64,000 nt of DNA from Bacteroidota bacterium (GCA_016707685.1 JADJHE010000005.1:62001-126000), one strand, 5' to 3'. Shown: positions 8,579-19,402, numbered from the stretch's first letter. A program made the numbers and translations. The notes: a model not told the origin generated them from the letters alone.

Positions 8579-9889
8579 TTATTTTACTGTTTCTCTACCA
8601 ATACTTGAATAATAATATCCTAACTCTTTCATTTGTTGAATACCATACAAATTACGTCCATCAAAAATTACTTTGTTTTTCAATAAAGATGAAACACGTT
8701 CAAAATCCGGTGTACGGAACAAACTCCATTCGGTAGCTATCAACAATGCATCGGCATCTCTTAATGCATCGTACTCATCCAATGCATAGCTGATTTTATC
8801 GCCAAGTAAATGACGCACATTATTCATCGCTTCTGGATCATATGCAGCAATTGTTGCTCCCATCTTTGTAAGCTCTTCAATGATATACAAAGCAGGTGCT
8901 TCACGAATATCGTCTGTATCTGGTTTAAATGCTAAGCCCCACAACGCAATTTTTTTTCCTTTTAAATCATTATTAAAATGTTGCTTTATTTTTGGAACAA
9001 TAATGGTTTTTTGCTTTTCATTAATGTCCATTACTGAATCTAAAATTTTAAATTCATAATTCACTTCAGATGCCGATTTAGCAAGTGCTTGAACATCTTT
9101 TGGGAAACAACTACCACCATAACCTATGCCAGGAAACAAGAAACGTTTTCCGATACGATCATCGCTACCAATTCCGATACGAACAGAATCCACATCAGCA
9201 CCAACAAGTTCGCATAAATTTGCAATTTCATTCATGAAGGTAATCTTCGTTGCAAGGAATGCATTTGCAGCATATTTTGTTAATTCAGCTGATTTTTCAT
9301 CCATAAAAATAATTGGATTTCCTTGACGAACATATGGCTTGTATAACTCTTCCATTGTTTTACGCGCTCTGTCCGAACTAGCTCCAATAACAACTCTATC
9401 TGGTTTTAAAAAATCATCTACAGCAAAGCCTTCACGCAAAAATTCTGGATTTGAAACAATATCAAATTCTACTTTTGCATTTTTAGCAACTGCTAAACGT
9501 ACTTTTTCTGCTGTACCAACAGGCACTGTACTTTTATCTACAATTACTTTATAATCTTTAATAATTTTGCCTAAATCATCTGCAACACCTAAGATGTAAC
9601 TTAAGTCTGCAGAACCATCTTCACCTGGAGGTGTTGGCAATGCCAAGAAAATAATTTTCGCTTTTTCGATTGCTTCTTCCAAATTGGTAGTAAATGTTAA
9701 GCGACCTTGCTTGATATTACGTTCAAAAAGAACATCCAAATGTGGTTCGTAAATCGGAACGATACCCGACTGCATTTTTTTTACTTTATCTGCATTGATA
9801 TCAACACAAATTACATGATTACCTGTTTCAGCCAAACAAGTTCCTGTAACCAAACCTACGTATCCTGTACCTACTACTGCAATGTTCAT
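8579..9889 (-). CDS. ugd: UDP-glucose 6-dehydrogenase
   Basis: 436 residues. It oxidises UDP-glucose to UDP-glucuronate with two NAD. The N-terminal GTGYVGLVTG (7-16) binds NAD. STVPVGT, the NPEFLREG motif and the catalytic C261 in GYGGSCFPKD are diagnostic of the Ugd branch and separate it from the TviB-like enzyme at 4046. The C-terminal UDP-binding domain contains LAFKPDTDDIREAP. Its product is the direct substrate of the UXS enzyme two genes downstream. It begins 19 bases after the wbpE stop and is intact, without frameshift. Confidence 0.95.
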   Translation of the reverse strand: MNIAVVGTGYVGLVTGTCLAETGNHVICVDINADKVKKMQSGIVPIYEPHLDVLFERNIKQGRLTFTTNLEEAIEKAKIIFLALPTPPGEDGSADLSYILGVADDLGKIIKDYKVIVDKSTVPVGTAEKVRLAVAKNAKVEFDIVSNPEFLREGFAVDDFLKPDRVVIGASSDRARKTMEELYKPYVRQGNPIIFMDEKSAELTKYAANAFLATKITFMNEIANLCELVGADVDSVRIGIGSDDRIGKRFLFPGIGYGGSCFPKDVQALAKSASEVNYEFKILDSVMDINEKQKTIIVPKIKQHFNNDLKGKKIALWGLAFKPDTDDIREAPALYIIEELTKMGATIAAYDPEAMNNVRHLLGDKISYALDEYDALRDADALLIATEWSLFRTPDFERVSSLLKNKVIFDGRNLYGIQQMKELGYYYSSIGRETVK

Positions 9890-9908
9890 ATGATATTCTT
9901 AATTTAAA

Positions 9909-11051
9909 TTATTTGTTTACAAATTCTAAAACACTTGATGTAATGTACTTCAAGGACTCTTCATCCAATTCGGTATGCATTGGCAATGAAACTACTGAAG
10001 CACATAATTTTTCTGTGACAGGAAAATCACCTTCTTTGTAACGAGGATCCAAATATGCCTTTTGCAAATGCAAAGGAATTGGATAATAAATCATTGCAGG
10101 AATATCCTTACTTGCTAAATATTCTCGCAATGCCGTTCTATCAACACCTGACAATTGAAAAGTGTATTGATGAAACACGTGATTTGAAAATTTTGCACGA
10201 GCAGGTGTTTTTAATTTCGGATTATTCGCAAATGCTTTGTCGTAATAATTAGCCGCTTTATTTCTAGCTGCTGCATAATTATCCAAATCACGTAATTTAA
10301 TACGCAAAACGGCTGCCTGAATACTATCCAAACGAGAGTTTACACCAATCGAATCGTGAACATATTGAACCGACTGACCATGATTTGCAATCATTCTGAT
10401 TTTTGCTGCTAATGCATCATCATTCGTAAAAATAGCACCACCATCACCATAACAACCTAAATTTTTTGAAGGAAAAAATGACGTACAACCAATTGTACCA
10501 ATTGTACCCGCTTTCTTTTTTGTTCCATCTGCTGACGTATATTCTGCACCAATTGCTTGAGCTGTATCTTCAATTACATATAGATTATGCTTTTTCGCCA
10601 AAGCCATAATTTTATCCATGTCGGCACACTGTCCGAATAAATGAACTGGAACAATCGCTTTTGTTTTAGACGTAATTGCTTTTTCAATTGCAGCAATATC
10701 TATATCGAAAGTATCAGGAACCACATCAACCAATACAGGCTTCAACCCGAGCAAACCAATCACTTCAGCAGTAGCTACATAGGTAAAATCGGCTGTAATA
10801 ACTTCATCGCCAGGCTTCAAATCCAAAGCCATCATAGCTATTTGTAAGGCATCTGTTCCGTTTGCACATGGAATAACATGTTTTACGCCAAGGTAGGCCT
10901 CTAACTCTTTTTGAAATTCTTTTACTTCAGGACCGTTAATAAATGCAGTATTTGTTAATACGTTTTGGATAGCAGTATCCACTTCTGTTTTTATTTTTTC
11001 GTATTGACTTTTCAAGTCAACCATTTGAATTTTTTTTGCAATTTTTTCCAT
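9909..11051 (-). CDS. wbpE: UDP-2-acetamido-2-deoxy-3-oxo-glucuronate aminotransferase, WbpE/WlbC type (DegT/DnrJ/EryC1 family)
   Basis: PLP-dependent sugar aminotransferase of about 380 residues. It contains NGTDALQ, EDTAQAIGA and the PLP lysine in FFPSKNLGCYGDGGA. The frame is open from a TTG at 11066, but I chose the ATG at 11051 (MEKIAKK). MVDLKSQY at 11024 is another possible start and fits the usual family N-terminus. A promoter -7 box at 11064-11071 overlaps the TTG, which argues against it. It would aminate C3 of the WlbA product before acetylation by WbpD, completing the route to UDP-GlcNAc3NAcA. It is the first gene of the 10-gene minus-strand operon. Confidence 0.88.
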   Translation of the reverse strand: MEKIAKKIQMVDLKSQYEKIKTEVDTAIQNVLTNTAFINGPEVKEFQKELEAYLGVKHVIPCANGTDALQIAMMALDLKPGDEVITADFTYVATAEVIGLLGLKPVLVDVVPDTFDIDIAAIEKAITSKTKAIVPVHLFGQCADMDKIMALAKKHNLYVIEDTAQAIGAEYTSADGTKKKAGTIGTIGCTSFFPSKNLGCYGDGGAIFTNDDALAAKIRMIANHGQSVQYVHDSIGVNSRLDSIQAAVLRIKLRDLDNYAAARNKAANYYDKAFANNPKLKTPARAKFSNHVFHQYTFQLSGVDRTALREYLASKDIPAMIYYPIPLHLQKAYLDPRYKEGDFPVTEKLCASVVSLPMHTELDEESLKYITSSVLEFVNK

Positions 11052-11063
11052 CTGTGTTTGTAT

Positions 11064-11071
11064 CAAATATA
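11064..11071 (-). promoter_or_regulatory. Candidate promoter -7 box for the nucleotide-sugar operon
   Basis: On the minus strand this reads TATATTTG, matching the Bacteroidota -7 consensus TAnnTTTG, 12 bases before the ATG at 11051. No well-spaced TTTG -33 element is visible, so the leader and exact start remain uncertain. Confidence 0.4.
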
Positions 11072-11162
11072 AGAATGCGAATATAATGAAAATATGTACA
11101 AAAACAGGGCAATTTTCTCATTAAAACTTCGTTAAAAAATCCGTACATTAGCACGTTTTTAT

Positions 11163-11915
11163 ATGAAAAATATCTACCTTCTATTTTTTACGATTGTATT
11201 GAGTACAATGCAACTAAGTGCGCAAGTAAGCATTAAGGATTCCTCTGTTTCTACACCAATGATTTCAGCTTCTTATGGTTATTACATATCTGGTGGTGAT
11301 ATGAACAAACGTTTTGGAAACAATTCATCTATCCAGCTTAATGTTGATTTTAAAACCCGCTACAATTGGATGGTTGGTGTTAATGGAAGCTATATTTTCG
11401 GAAAAACAGTTAAAGAAAGTCTATTTGACAGCATCGCTTCTCCCAATGGCTATATCATTGATAAATTAGGAGGATTTTCGGATGTACGCTTGTACGAAAG
11501 AGGTTTTACTGCATCTGTAACACTTGGGCGAATATTTCCTTTCAAAAAGCCTAATCCCAATTCAGGAATTGTGTTCAATATTGGCTTGGGGTTTATACAA
11601 CACAAAATCAGAATTGAAACCATTGGGAATAATGTTCCACAACTTTCGAAGGAGTATAAAAAAGGATATGACCGATTAAGTAATGGTTTCCTATTAAGTC
11701 AAAATTTAGGCTACATGTACTTAAGCAACAATCGAATTGCAAATTTCTATTTTGGACTAGAATGCATGCAAGGCTTTACACAAAACAGAAGAAGTTACAA
11801 TTTTGATGAAATGAAACAAGACACTGAAAAACGATTGGATATTTTTTATGGTGCAAAAGTATCTTGGATCCTTCCTTTGTATAAAAAAGCACCCAAAGAA
11901 TTTTACACTTACTAG
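11163..11915 (+). CDS. Probable outer-membrane beta-barrel protein of unknown function
   Basis: 250 residues with a signal peptide ending in LSAQ (about residues 1-21). Alternating hydrophobic and polar strands follow, with aromatic ends (YGYYISGGDM, WMVGVNGSYIFG, FNIGLGFIQHK, LGYMYLSN), as expected of a small outer-membrane barrel. The last strand ends in a long tail, KKAPKEFYTY. It begins a plus-strand pair with kdtA, 11 bases upstream of it. This suggests a link to lipid A/LPS or outer-membrane assembly, but only by context. It diverges from the nucleotide-sugar operon across a gap of about 110 bases. Confidence 0.7.
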   Translation: MKNIYLLFFTIVLSTMQLSAQVSIKDSSVSTPMISASYGYYISGGDMNKRFGNNSSIQLNVDFKTRYNWMVGVNGSYIFGKTVKESLFDSIASPNGYIIDKLGGFSDVRLYERGFTASVTLGRIFPFKKPNPNSGIVFNIGLGFIQHKIRIETIGNNVPQLSKEYKKGYDRLSNGFLLSQNLGYMYLSNNRIANFYFGLECMQGFTQNRRSYNFDEMKQDTEKRLDIFYGAKVSWILPLYKKAPKEFYTY

Positions 11916-11926
11916 CAAATAGGTTC

Positions 11927-13160
11927 ATGAAACTTATTTACAATATATCTGTTCTACTTTATTACACAACAATTCGTGTAGCATCTATTTTCAATTCGAA
12001 AGCTAAGTTATGGCTAACTGGAAGAAAAAATATTTTTTCAAAAATTGAATTAGCACTTCATTCAAACACATCACCACTAATTTGGTTTCACTGTGCATCT
12101 TTAGGGGAATTTGAACAAGGACGACCACTTATTGAAAAAATAAAGAAAGAATATCCATCACACAAAATCGCGCTCAATTTTTTCACCATCAGGCTATGAA
12201 ATACGTAAAAACTATTCGGGTGCTGATTATATTTTTTATCTCCCAATTGACACCCCAGCAAATGCAAAAAAATTAGTAGCCTTACTAAATCCTCAACTTG
12301 CCTTTTTTGTAAAATATGAGTTTTGGTTCAATTACTTGAATGAGCTAAAATCACATGCTATTCCGACCTATTTAGTAAGTGGAATTTTTAGAGAAAAACA
12401 ACATTTTTTTAAACCTTATGGAAATTGGTTTAGAAAACAATTGAATTGCTTTACTCACTTTTTTTTGCAGGACAAAACATCTGAACTACTTCTAAATTCA
12501 ATCGGATATACAAACACTACAATTGCTGGAGATACGCGTTTTGATAGAGTTTATGAGATTTCTAAAAATATCACATCTTTTCCACTACTTGAACAATTTT
12601 GCAAAAACATTCCTACATTTATTATCGGAAGTTCATGGCCAGACGATGAACAACTAATTGCTCAAGCATCCAAATCACTTAATACCTATAAATTAATTAT
12701 TGCACCTCACGAAATAGACGAACAACACATCCAATTCATTGAAGAAAAGTTTAGTGTGTATGGTAATTGTATTCGTTATACAAAGGCAACAGATGCAAGC
12801 ATAATTAATGCCAACGTACTTATAATTGATAATATGGGTATGTTATCTTCACTCTATCAGTATGGAACTATCGCTTATATAGGAGGCGGATTTGGGAAAG
12901 GAATTCATAACATTTTAGAAGCGGCAACATTTGGTTTACCCATTATTTTTGGCCCTAATTACCATAAATTTTTAGAAGCAAAAGAACTTATCAGCCAAAA
13001 AGGAGCATTCACAATAAATGATGTGAATGAGTTGGCATCTACACTTCACTATTTAAGCATCCAATCAAACTACGAAAGCGCTTCTGCTAGTTCCAAAAAA
13101 TACATTCAATCTAATATTGGAGCCACGAACAAAATCCTTTCTTCTATTACTATAAAGTAA
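11927..13160 (+). CDS. kdtA: 3-deoxy-D-manno-octulosonic acid transferase (Kdo transferase), frameshifted
   Basis: GT-B glycosyltransferase that attaches Kdo to lipid IVA at the cytoplasmic face of the inner membrane. The first part has the N-terminal membrane anchor and WFHCASLGEFEQGRPL. The second has FFVKYEFWFNYL, VSGIFREKQ, AGDTRFDRV, IGSSWPDDEQ and the UDP/CMP-binding EAATFGLPIIFGP. They join through FFSPSGYEIRK if two T are restored to the T run near 12177-12183, giving about 411 residues, the family norm. Loss of kdtA is normally lethal or severely damaging, so the break is almost certainly a read error. Confidence 0.92.
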
Positions 13161-13190
13161 TTAACTTTTTAGTGCTGAAAACCTCTTTCA

Positions 13191-13218
13191 ACTAATTCTA
13201 GTTTATGAATGAATTAGT
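13191..13218. repeat. Inverted repeat upstream of the sugar permease gene
   Basis: ACTAATTC (13191-13198) and GAATTAGT (13211-13218) form 8-base perfect arms around a 12-base spacer, 33 bases before the permease ATG. It could be an operator, or a weak hairpin behind kdtA; there is no adjacent T-run. Confidence 0.3.
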
Positions 13219-13251
13219 ATTATTTTCGATAAAAATCAATCGAACCTGATT

Positions 13252-14681
13252 ATGGAAAATAAAAAGAATTATTCGCTGCCAATGGCATTTTTAACAATGT
13301 TGTTTTTTATGTGGGGATTTATCACCTGCTTAAACGATATTTTAATTCCTCATTTCAAAGCGATATTTACACTGAGTTATTTTGAGTCCATGCTTATTCA
13401 GTTTGCTTTTTTTAGCGCTTACTTTGTTGGCTCTTTAATCTATTTCTTTATCTCTTCTACATCAGGTGACCCTATCAATAAAATAGGATATAAAAATGGA
13501 ATTTTGTTAGGATTGCTGATTGCCGCATTCGGAACATTTTTGTTTTACCCAGCAGCAGAGCTTCAATCATTCGGCTTTTTCCTAACCGCATTATTTGTAT
13601 TAGCACTTGGTTTTACATTATTGCAAATTGCAGCAAATCCTTATGTAATATTATTAGGAGATCCCGAAAAAGGCTCACATCGACTAAGTTTAGCAGGTGC
13701 AATTAATTCGTTTGGAACAACCATAGCACCCATATTGGGTGGAGTTTTTATATTGAGCAATGCATCCACGACAGGCAATGATATTGATTCTGTAAAAATG
13801 CCTTACATCGTTTTAACCATTGCATTTTTATTATTGATAGTCGTTTTTAAAGTGATTTCGTTACCTCGATTTACAAATCAGGATAACATAGAAAAAGGAA
13901 TGGGTGCATTGAAATTCCCACAACTTACATTGGGTATTTTAGCTATCTTTTTTTATGTTGGTGGCGAAGTAACTGTTGGTAGCTTTATGACCAGTTTTGT
14001 TGGTCTACCTGAAATTAAAGGTATTCCTGCTGAAGCAGCAACACTTTATGTTGCATTGTATTGGGGAAGTTTAATGATTGGCCGTTTTACTGGTTCTGTT
14101 TCTGTTTTTAATTTATCTAAAACATCCAAACAACTAATCACTGCAATCGTTCCTGTACTTACCTTCTTTTTTATTTTATTAATTTTTAAATTAAAATCAA
14201 AAGAAAATGAAGTGATTGATTTTCAATCGATGATTACTTATTACATTCCATTCATCGTTATTAGCATCATTGCATTTTTATTGGAAAAGAAAAACCAGCA
14301 CGTACCTTATTACTATTCTCTGTCATATGCATTGGTCTGTTAATAATGGCACTTATAACAACTGGGGAATTAGCAATGTGGTCGGTAATTAGTTTAGGAT
14401 TATACAATTCAATTATGTGGCCGTCTATCTTTGCACTAGCTATTGCTGGCCTAGGAAAACACACCAGTCAAGGTTCGTCACTCCTAGTGATGGCTATTCT
14501 CGGAGGAGCATTAATCCCACCCTTACAAGGATTAATTGCAGATTCTATAGGAGTTCAATTATCGTTTGTGGTACCAATCTTTTGTTACGTATACCTAGCT
14601 TTCTATGCTTGGAAAGTTCCTTCAATCCTAAAATCACAAGGTATTGATTATGAAAACACCAATGTGAAACAAGGGCATTAA
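13252..14681 (+). CDS. FucP-family sugar:proton symporter (MFS), frameshifted
   Basis: Major facilitator protein with about 12 membrane segments. It begins LPMAFLTMLFFMWGFITCLNDILIP in FucP/GluP style (cited in part) and carries ALGFTLLQIAANPYV and SFGTTIAPILGG. The frame breaks near 14284. Restoring one base in the G/A run (GGAAAAG) reconnects IAFLLGKEKPARTLLLF to the last three helices, which start at 14346 and include GQHTSQGSSLLVMAILGGALIPP-like sequence, giving about 475 residues. Family members import fucose, glucose, galactose or N-acetylglucosamine; the substrate here cannot be read from sequence. It ends next to the convergent gene at 14682. Confidence 0.87.
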
Positions 14682-15476
14682 TTAAAAAGCTAGAAAACTG
14701 ATACCAATGTGCAAATTCACCAATTGTTGGCGAAACAAACGCATGTTGGTATCTTGACGAAATGTTTTTTCAGGAGTTAAATTTCCAGAACTAAAATCAC
14801 CTTCTGAATTTAAGAAAGCAAAAAATCCAGCAGGAGTTGCACCAATACGCAATCCGTAATCCAATACTATTTTATCAAACAATACTCTTGAGCGACCCAT
14901 TGTATAGGTCAATGCAAATGTGCTAAAGTTGTAATCACCCGTACCAATGTTTGTTCTTGTATAGGGATCATTTAAACCTGTATCTTCAAATGCATTTTTA
15001 GGATAAGTTAGATTACTAAAAAGCAATAACAACTCCACTTTTTTATATTTTCCTATTGGAGCTAAACTACCACTTGCAAAAAACTTAAACCCCAAGCCAA
15101 CAGAATACGTTTTCAGTTGCATAAATCTGAAAGGCTTAGGGTTATACTGATAACTTCCATAATTATTAGAACCAAAAGGGTCTATGTATTCTACATTATA
15201 ATAACGTGTATTATTTACACCTAACTTTTGTGTTTGCAATGACAGACAAAAGCTTGTTCTTTCTTTAATAATGTATTCGAGGTTAACACAATGAGTTGTA
15301 TTAATTCCAATTTTATCGGAAGCAGAAGTTCCATTTACTTTTGGACCTAAAATGGATGGCAAAAAATAATTGGAATACCCAATCGAGAATCGTTTGCCCA
15401 TATAGCCAGAAATTTGCGCGTGGCTGGTGATAAAAGCGATGGAACAAGCGATATATAATATAATGATTTTCTTCAT
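14682..15476 (-). CDS. Probable outer-membrane barrel protein, unknown
   Basis: 264 residues that I do not recognise. A signal peptide ending ITSHAQ (about residues 1-20) is followed by aromatic- and glycine-rich beta strands and a C-terminal segment, LHIGISFLAF, ending in a hydrophobic/aromatic residue as many outer-membrane barrels do. It abuts the 3' end of the convergent sugar permease gene and lies 48 bases downstream of the M48 protease gene on the same strand, so those two may be co-transcribed. No frameshift seen. Confidence 0.65.
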   Translation of the reverse strand: MKKIIILYIACSIAFITSHAQISGYMGKRFSIGYSNYFLPSILGPKVNGTSASDKIGINTTHCVNLEYIIKERTSFCLSLQTQKLGVNNTRYYNVEYIDPFGSNNYGSYQYNPKPFRFMQLKTYSVGLGFKFFASGSLAPIGKYKKVELLLLFSNLTYPKNAFEDTGLNDPYTRTNIGTGDYNFSTFALTYTMGRSRVLFDKIVLDYGLRIGATPAGFFAFLNSEGDFSSGNLTPEKTFRQDTNMRLFRQQLVNLHIGISFLAF

Positions 15477-15524
15477 GATTGTATTTATTTAAAACAATTG
15501 AATTGTGAACTAAGTGTTATAAGA

Positions 15525-17725
15525 TTACTCTTTTTCTTTTTTGTAAACATGCATTAAGGAATTGTATACAAAAGAAGTAATCAAATCTTTGTTGTCTTTT
15601 GATTTTGTGTAACGTGTTTCAAATTTCATTAACTGCCCAGTTTCAATATTGAATACAATAAAAAAATAGGTATTGTGTGAGCGTCTTCCTTTGCTATTAT
15701 AAACACCACCCCATGCTATGTAGGGTGTACCATGTTTTTCGGAAATTTTTTTCATCTCCTCGTATCCAGTCATTGCTTCGTAATTGTTGGATCCGTGGCG
15801 GAATCGCTCACCTAACCATTCATTAATCAATGCATTTTCGTTGTATAAATCAAGATCCGTAGTCGAGATGTTTTTGTCGGAGAATGTAACATACTCTAAC
15901 TTTAATCGCTTCGCACATTTAATTTGTATTTCAGATAAAAAAGCTTCCTTTTCCTCTGATTCATAATAATTCAAATACTCCGTACCTTTTTCACTTTTTA
16001 CTTTTTGATAAAAAGGATCTAAAAAGATAACTTTGCTTATTCCTAACAATGGCTCACCTGTATTTGCTTTCTTTTTCTTTTTATCAGAAGTAACAACCTT
16101 TCTATTATCAGAAGATGCTTGTGTTAATCCTTTTGCCATTTTTGTGAATCGTTGAACAAACTCTTCATCCTTTAACAAATCTACAAATGCATATTTTGTG
16201 AAATTTTCATCTACATTATCCAATTCTATCTTTTGCTGTTCTTTTTTAATTTTTGAGTACTTGCTATCCTCCTCTTCTTCTTCCTTAGAAACAAAAGTTT
16301 TCACGGTGTCCATAGCCTTTAATTCCGCCTTGGTATATTTTGAAAAGCTATTCAAAAACAGATTATTCACATTTACTAATTGTGAAAAAAGACTATCAGT
16401 AAATCGGTTCAATTTTTTATCATCGGGATGTTGCTTGTGTGCATTGTATACATACGACAATGCAACAACATTAAATTCGTCTTCTTTCAAATTATCTAAC
16501 AAATAATACAACCGCTGTGAAGCTCCTTCAATTTTTTCATAATCAGTAATGGAATATGTTTTTGAAGAAATAGAGTTACCACTAACACTAAAGGATGATG
16601 ATGATTTGCGATACGATTTAGTAGTAGAAATATTATACATTGCTTGAGCAATTGTTTGTTTTAAAAATACATTAGTAGGGTATTTTTCCAATAATATATA
16701 AGATGCATAAATAGCGTTTACATAATCTCTGTCTACTAAATAATGCTTACACAACTCAAATCGAGCAATTTCTCTGATATTTTTAAAATCCGACTCCGAA
16801 ACAATGTACTTTTTTCTTACCGCTTCGTCTGGCACTTTCAAATCCGACTCAATGGAAGCTCGTCTTTTTCTGATATTTGGATGGGAACTTTTACTATCAT
16901 CATAATCGTCATTCGCCTTTATTTCTGATGTCTTTTTTTTAAGTACAAGGTATCTGGAAGCACTAAACTTTTACTTTCAAAAAATGTTTTTTTGAATTCG
17001 GGCAATTCAAAAGGCAAATACGAATATTGCATCACATCAAATGCACGATTAATTGTTTTAACACTATAAGCTGACTGTTTGAACAAATTCAAACCCTCAG
17101 TATCAGCCTCAGTTTCTTGCTCTTTCGAAAACTTATACTTCGCTAAGGTTTTATCCTCTGATCCTCTTTCATATCCACCAGTTGTATTTTCAAGTTTAAT
17201 GCTTTGAATGTATTGATTAACTGAATGCTTTTTTTGAACGTGTGTTATCTCATGTGCCAAAATATATGCTAATTGTGCTTCATTTTCTAATTGTGCCAAC
17301 AAACCTATATTTATAAAAATGTATCCCTTGTCAAAGGCATACGCATTCACATCTGTTGATTTGGTTACATATAAATGAATCTGACTTCTTAATGTTGGAT
17401 TACTTTTTAATAATTCATCGGCAACTTTATTTACATATACGGTTAATGGGTCGTTAAACAATACATCACCACTCATAAAAAGCTCTCTCAAAAAATAGTT
17501 GTTGGAGATTGTAAACTGCTGTTTAGCCGTTCTTTCATCGGTTCCGTAAGTAATTGATTTCAGATCCTCCTCGCTTGTTTCTTTCGCCTTTTTAACAAAA
17601 GCTTCAGGAATTGATCCAGTTGATTTTAGTGGGACATAGTCATTGTCAAATTGGGCAAAAAGACCATTGGCAATGAATGATATTGCTACAATGGCAATAT
17701 TTTTGGAATAATTGATGAGCTTCAT
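15525..17725 (-). CDS. Exported M48 metalloprotease with long C-terminal extension, frameshifted
   Basis: The N-terminal part has a signal peptide (ending GLFAQ) and an M48 peptidase domain with the zinc motif HEITH (H158-E159, H162) and the third-ligand region ETEADTEGL (about 204-212). The C-terminal part (15525-16841 and upstream) is in another frame. One base in the A run near 16930 joins them through YLKKKTSEIK and SSHPNIRKRR; the latter is the usual M48 substrate-side element after the protease core. The joined protein is about 733 residues. The last 430 or so are TPR-like at first, then end in a domain I do not recognise. It is likely a periplasmic quality-control protease. Confidence 0.82.
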
Positions 17726-17752
17726 AACAGTGTTTATAAAACGAAGATAATA

Positions 17753-17787
17753 AAAAAAGCAGAGGCTTTTACTTCCTCTGCTTTTTT
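17753..17787 (-). terminator. Rho-independent terminator behind the gene at 17807
   Basis: A perfect 13-base stem, AAAAAAGCAGAGG and its complement, surrounds a 9-base loop. The flanking A and T runs allow termination on either strand. It lies between the 3' end of the 17807-19402 gene and the start of the M48 gene. Confidence 0.8.
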
Positions 17788-17806
17788 ACAATATATTCCC
17801 TCGAAA

Positions 17807-19402
17807 TTATTTAATATCAATCGAAAACAAGATGTTTTTTTTCTTTTTTCGCTCAACAGCAACTAAATTATTTTTTTTGCCATCAATAAATTTACGCATG
17901 TATAAATTGGTTTCAAATTGCTCTGCAGCTCCTAAATTATATTTTTTAATTTCTCCTTTTTCATCAATATCAACAGCAGCAACAAAACCGCCTCTTCTGC
18001 TTTGGTGAACACGCGGCTCTTCATTTTCTGGAAGCGTAAAATTTTCAATATGGTCTAAATAGAAAAGGTGCACATGATTATTTTTTGCTGTAGAGGATAG
18101 TGAAATGCCTTGTCCAGCTGCCCCACCCTCATGCTGTCTTTTAGGAATCTTTTTAATCCAACCTAAATTACCAACAGCATCAATACTAAATACAAAAACA
18201 TCGTTTGCATAAGTATCATATGTAGTCCGGGTATTTCCTTTTGAATCAACGGTAACATGGGTTACTACATAATAGATCTCAGAAACTATCACTGTAGACC
18301 CATTGTCCATAAAATGAATTCTTTTAATCTCTAGGTCATTTATCCCTAACTCTTTCTTGTCGTTATCCTTATTCTTTTGTTCTTTTTTCTCTAATTTTTC
18401 TTTATGTCTATCAGATATGAATGATTTAATTACATCCGAAGGGATTTCGTAATAGCCACCACCAATTTTTGAAAACTTACCATTTGCAACATCTAATTTA
18501 ACCATAAAAGCACCATCGATGGATGGATTCCCAACTTTTGAATAAAAACCAGCTACAACAATATTATTGCTTTTATCTTCATAGATATATGTTGAACGAG
18601 GTGTATACTCATCTATTTTAAGTTCAATAATCTTAGGGTCCAACTTTCCTTTATCGTATACTAAAATTTCGAAATGACTAGATCCATTTTTTCCTTCTAC
18701 ATCTGTTACACGAATCAAATAATAGAGTTTTCCATCATTTGAAACTTGATAATCTATTTCTGTCATTTTAGCCTCTGAATAGGGCATAGTAAATTCACCT
18801 CCCCAAATTTCTTTCATATTTTCATCAAACATATAAAAACCAAACTCTTGCTTGTTCAAGATATCTTTTCGCTCTTTATTAAATAGATTGTATTTATAAA
18901 AAACTTTTGTTTTATCATTTGAAGTAAATGCCGAATATCCCATTCCTCCATAAATAATTCCTCTGGTTGACTGAAATAATTTTATTGGTTGACCTGTTAT
19001 TTCTAAGGAATTGGCTGAAAATTCGACTGCAGAAACACCTTCGGTTTTAGTATCTTTAAATACTTCTCTTACAAAAATGTAGGATTTTTTATTCAGTACC
19101 AATACACGTTCAAAATATGATTTTGAATTTGCAAATAATCCTTTCACATCGGGCACACTATTTTTAATCATTGTTAAATCAGACGAAAATAATTGAAAAG
19201 CTATTTTATCTAGCTTCTCTCCTTTAGCATAGGTCAATAAAACATCTCCATTAATAAGTGGATTTGTTTGAGCCAAAGGCAAATTTTCTTCACTTAAAAA
19301 CTCGGAAGATGGCTTGATGGTATAAGGACCTACTGTTTGTGAAAAAGCACTCAACAAACCTAATTGTCCCACAAATAACAATGCAACTATTTTATTTTTC
19401 AT
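17807..19402 (-). CDS. Unknown secreted protein, paralogue of the 23701-25251 gene
   Basis: 531 residues. A signal peptide ending SAFSQ is followed by many short beta segments with propeller-like spacing (SNDGKLYYLIRV, FYMFDENMKEIWGG). No catalytic motif recognised. It resembles the protein at 23701-25251: both have signal peptide and propeller-like strands, DKTK repeats, a GxLxWxKxxPK segment and a late hhLFYLxHxxN motif (VHLFYLDHIEN here, MYLFYLEHPKN there). Such long secreted proteins are common in Bacteroidota and uncharacterised. It is bracketed by terminators at 17753 and 19437, so it is probably monocistronic. Confidence 0.7.
   Translation of the reverse strand: MKNKIVALLFVGQLGLLSAFSQTVGPYTIKPSSEFLSEENLPLAQTNPLINGDVLLTYAKGEKLDKIAFQLFSSDLTMIKNSVPDVKGLFANSKSYFERVLVLNKKSYIFVREVFKDTKTEGVSAVEFSANSLEITGQPIKLFQSTRGIIYGGMGYSAFTSNDKTKVFYKYNLFNKERKDILNKQEFGFYMFDENMKEIWGGEFTMPYSEAKMTEIDYQVSNDGKLYYLIRVTDVEGKNGSSHFEILVYDKGKLDPKIIELKIDEYTPRSTYIYEDKSNNIVVAGFYSKVGNPSIDGAFMVKLDVANGKFSKIGGGYYEIPSDVIKSFISDRHKEKLEKKEQKNKDNDKKELGINDLEIKRIHFMDNGSTVIVSEIYYVVTHVTVDSKGNTRTTYDTYANDVFVFSIDAVGNLGWIKKIPKRQHEGGAAGQGISLSSTAKNNHVHLFYLDHIENFTLPENEEPRVHQSRRGGFVAAVDIDEKGEIKKYNLGAAEQFETNLYMRKFIDGKKNNLVAVERKKKKNILFSIDIK

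Noticed and set aside
9909..11066. TTG start for wbpE at 11066
   Set aside because: It overlaps the best -7 promoter box, and homologues normally begin shortly before VDLKSQY, which the ATG at 11051 (or 11024) satisfies.
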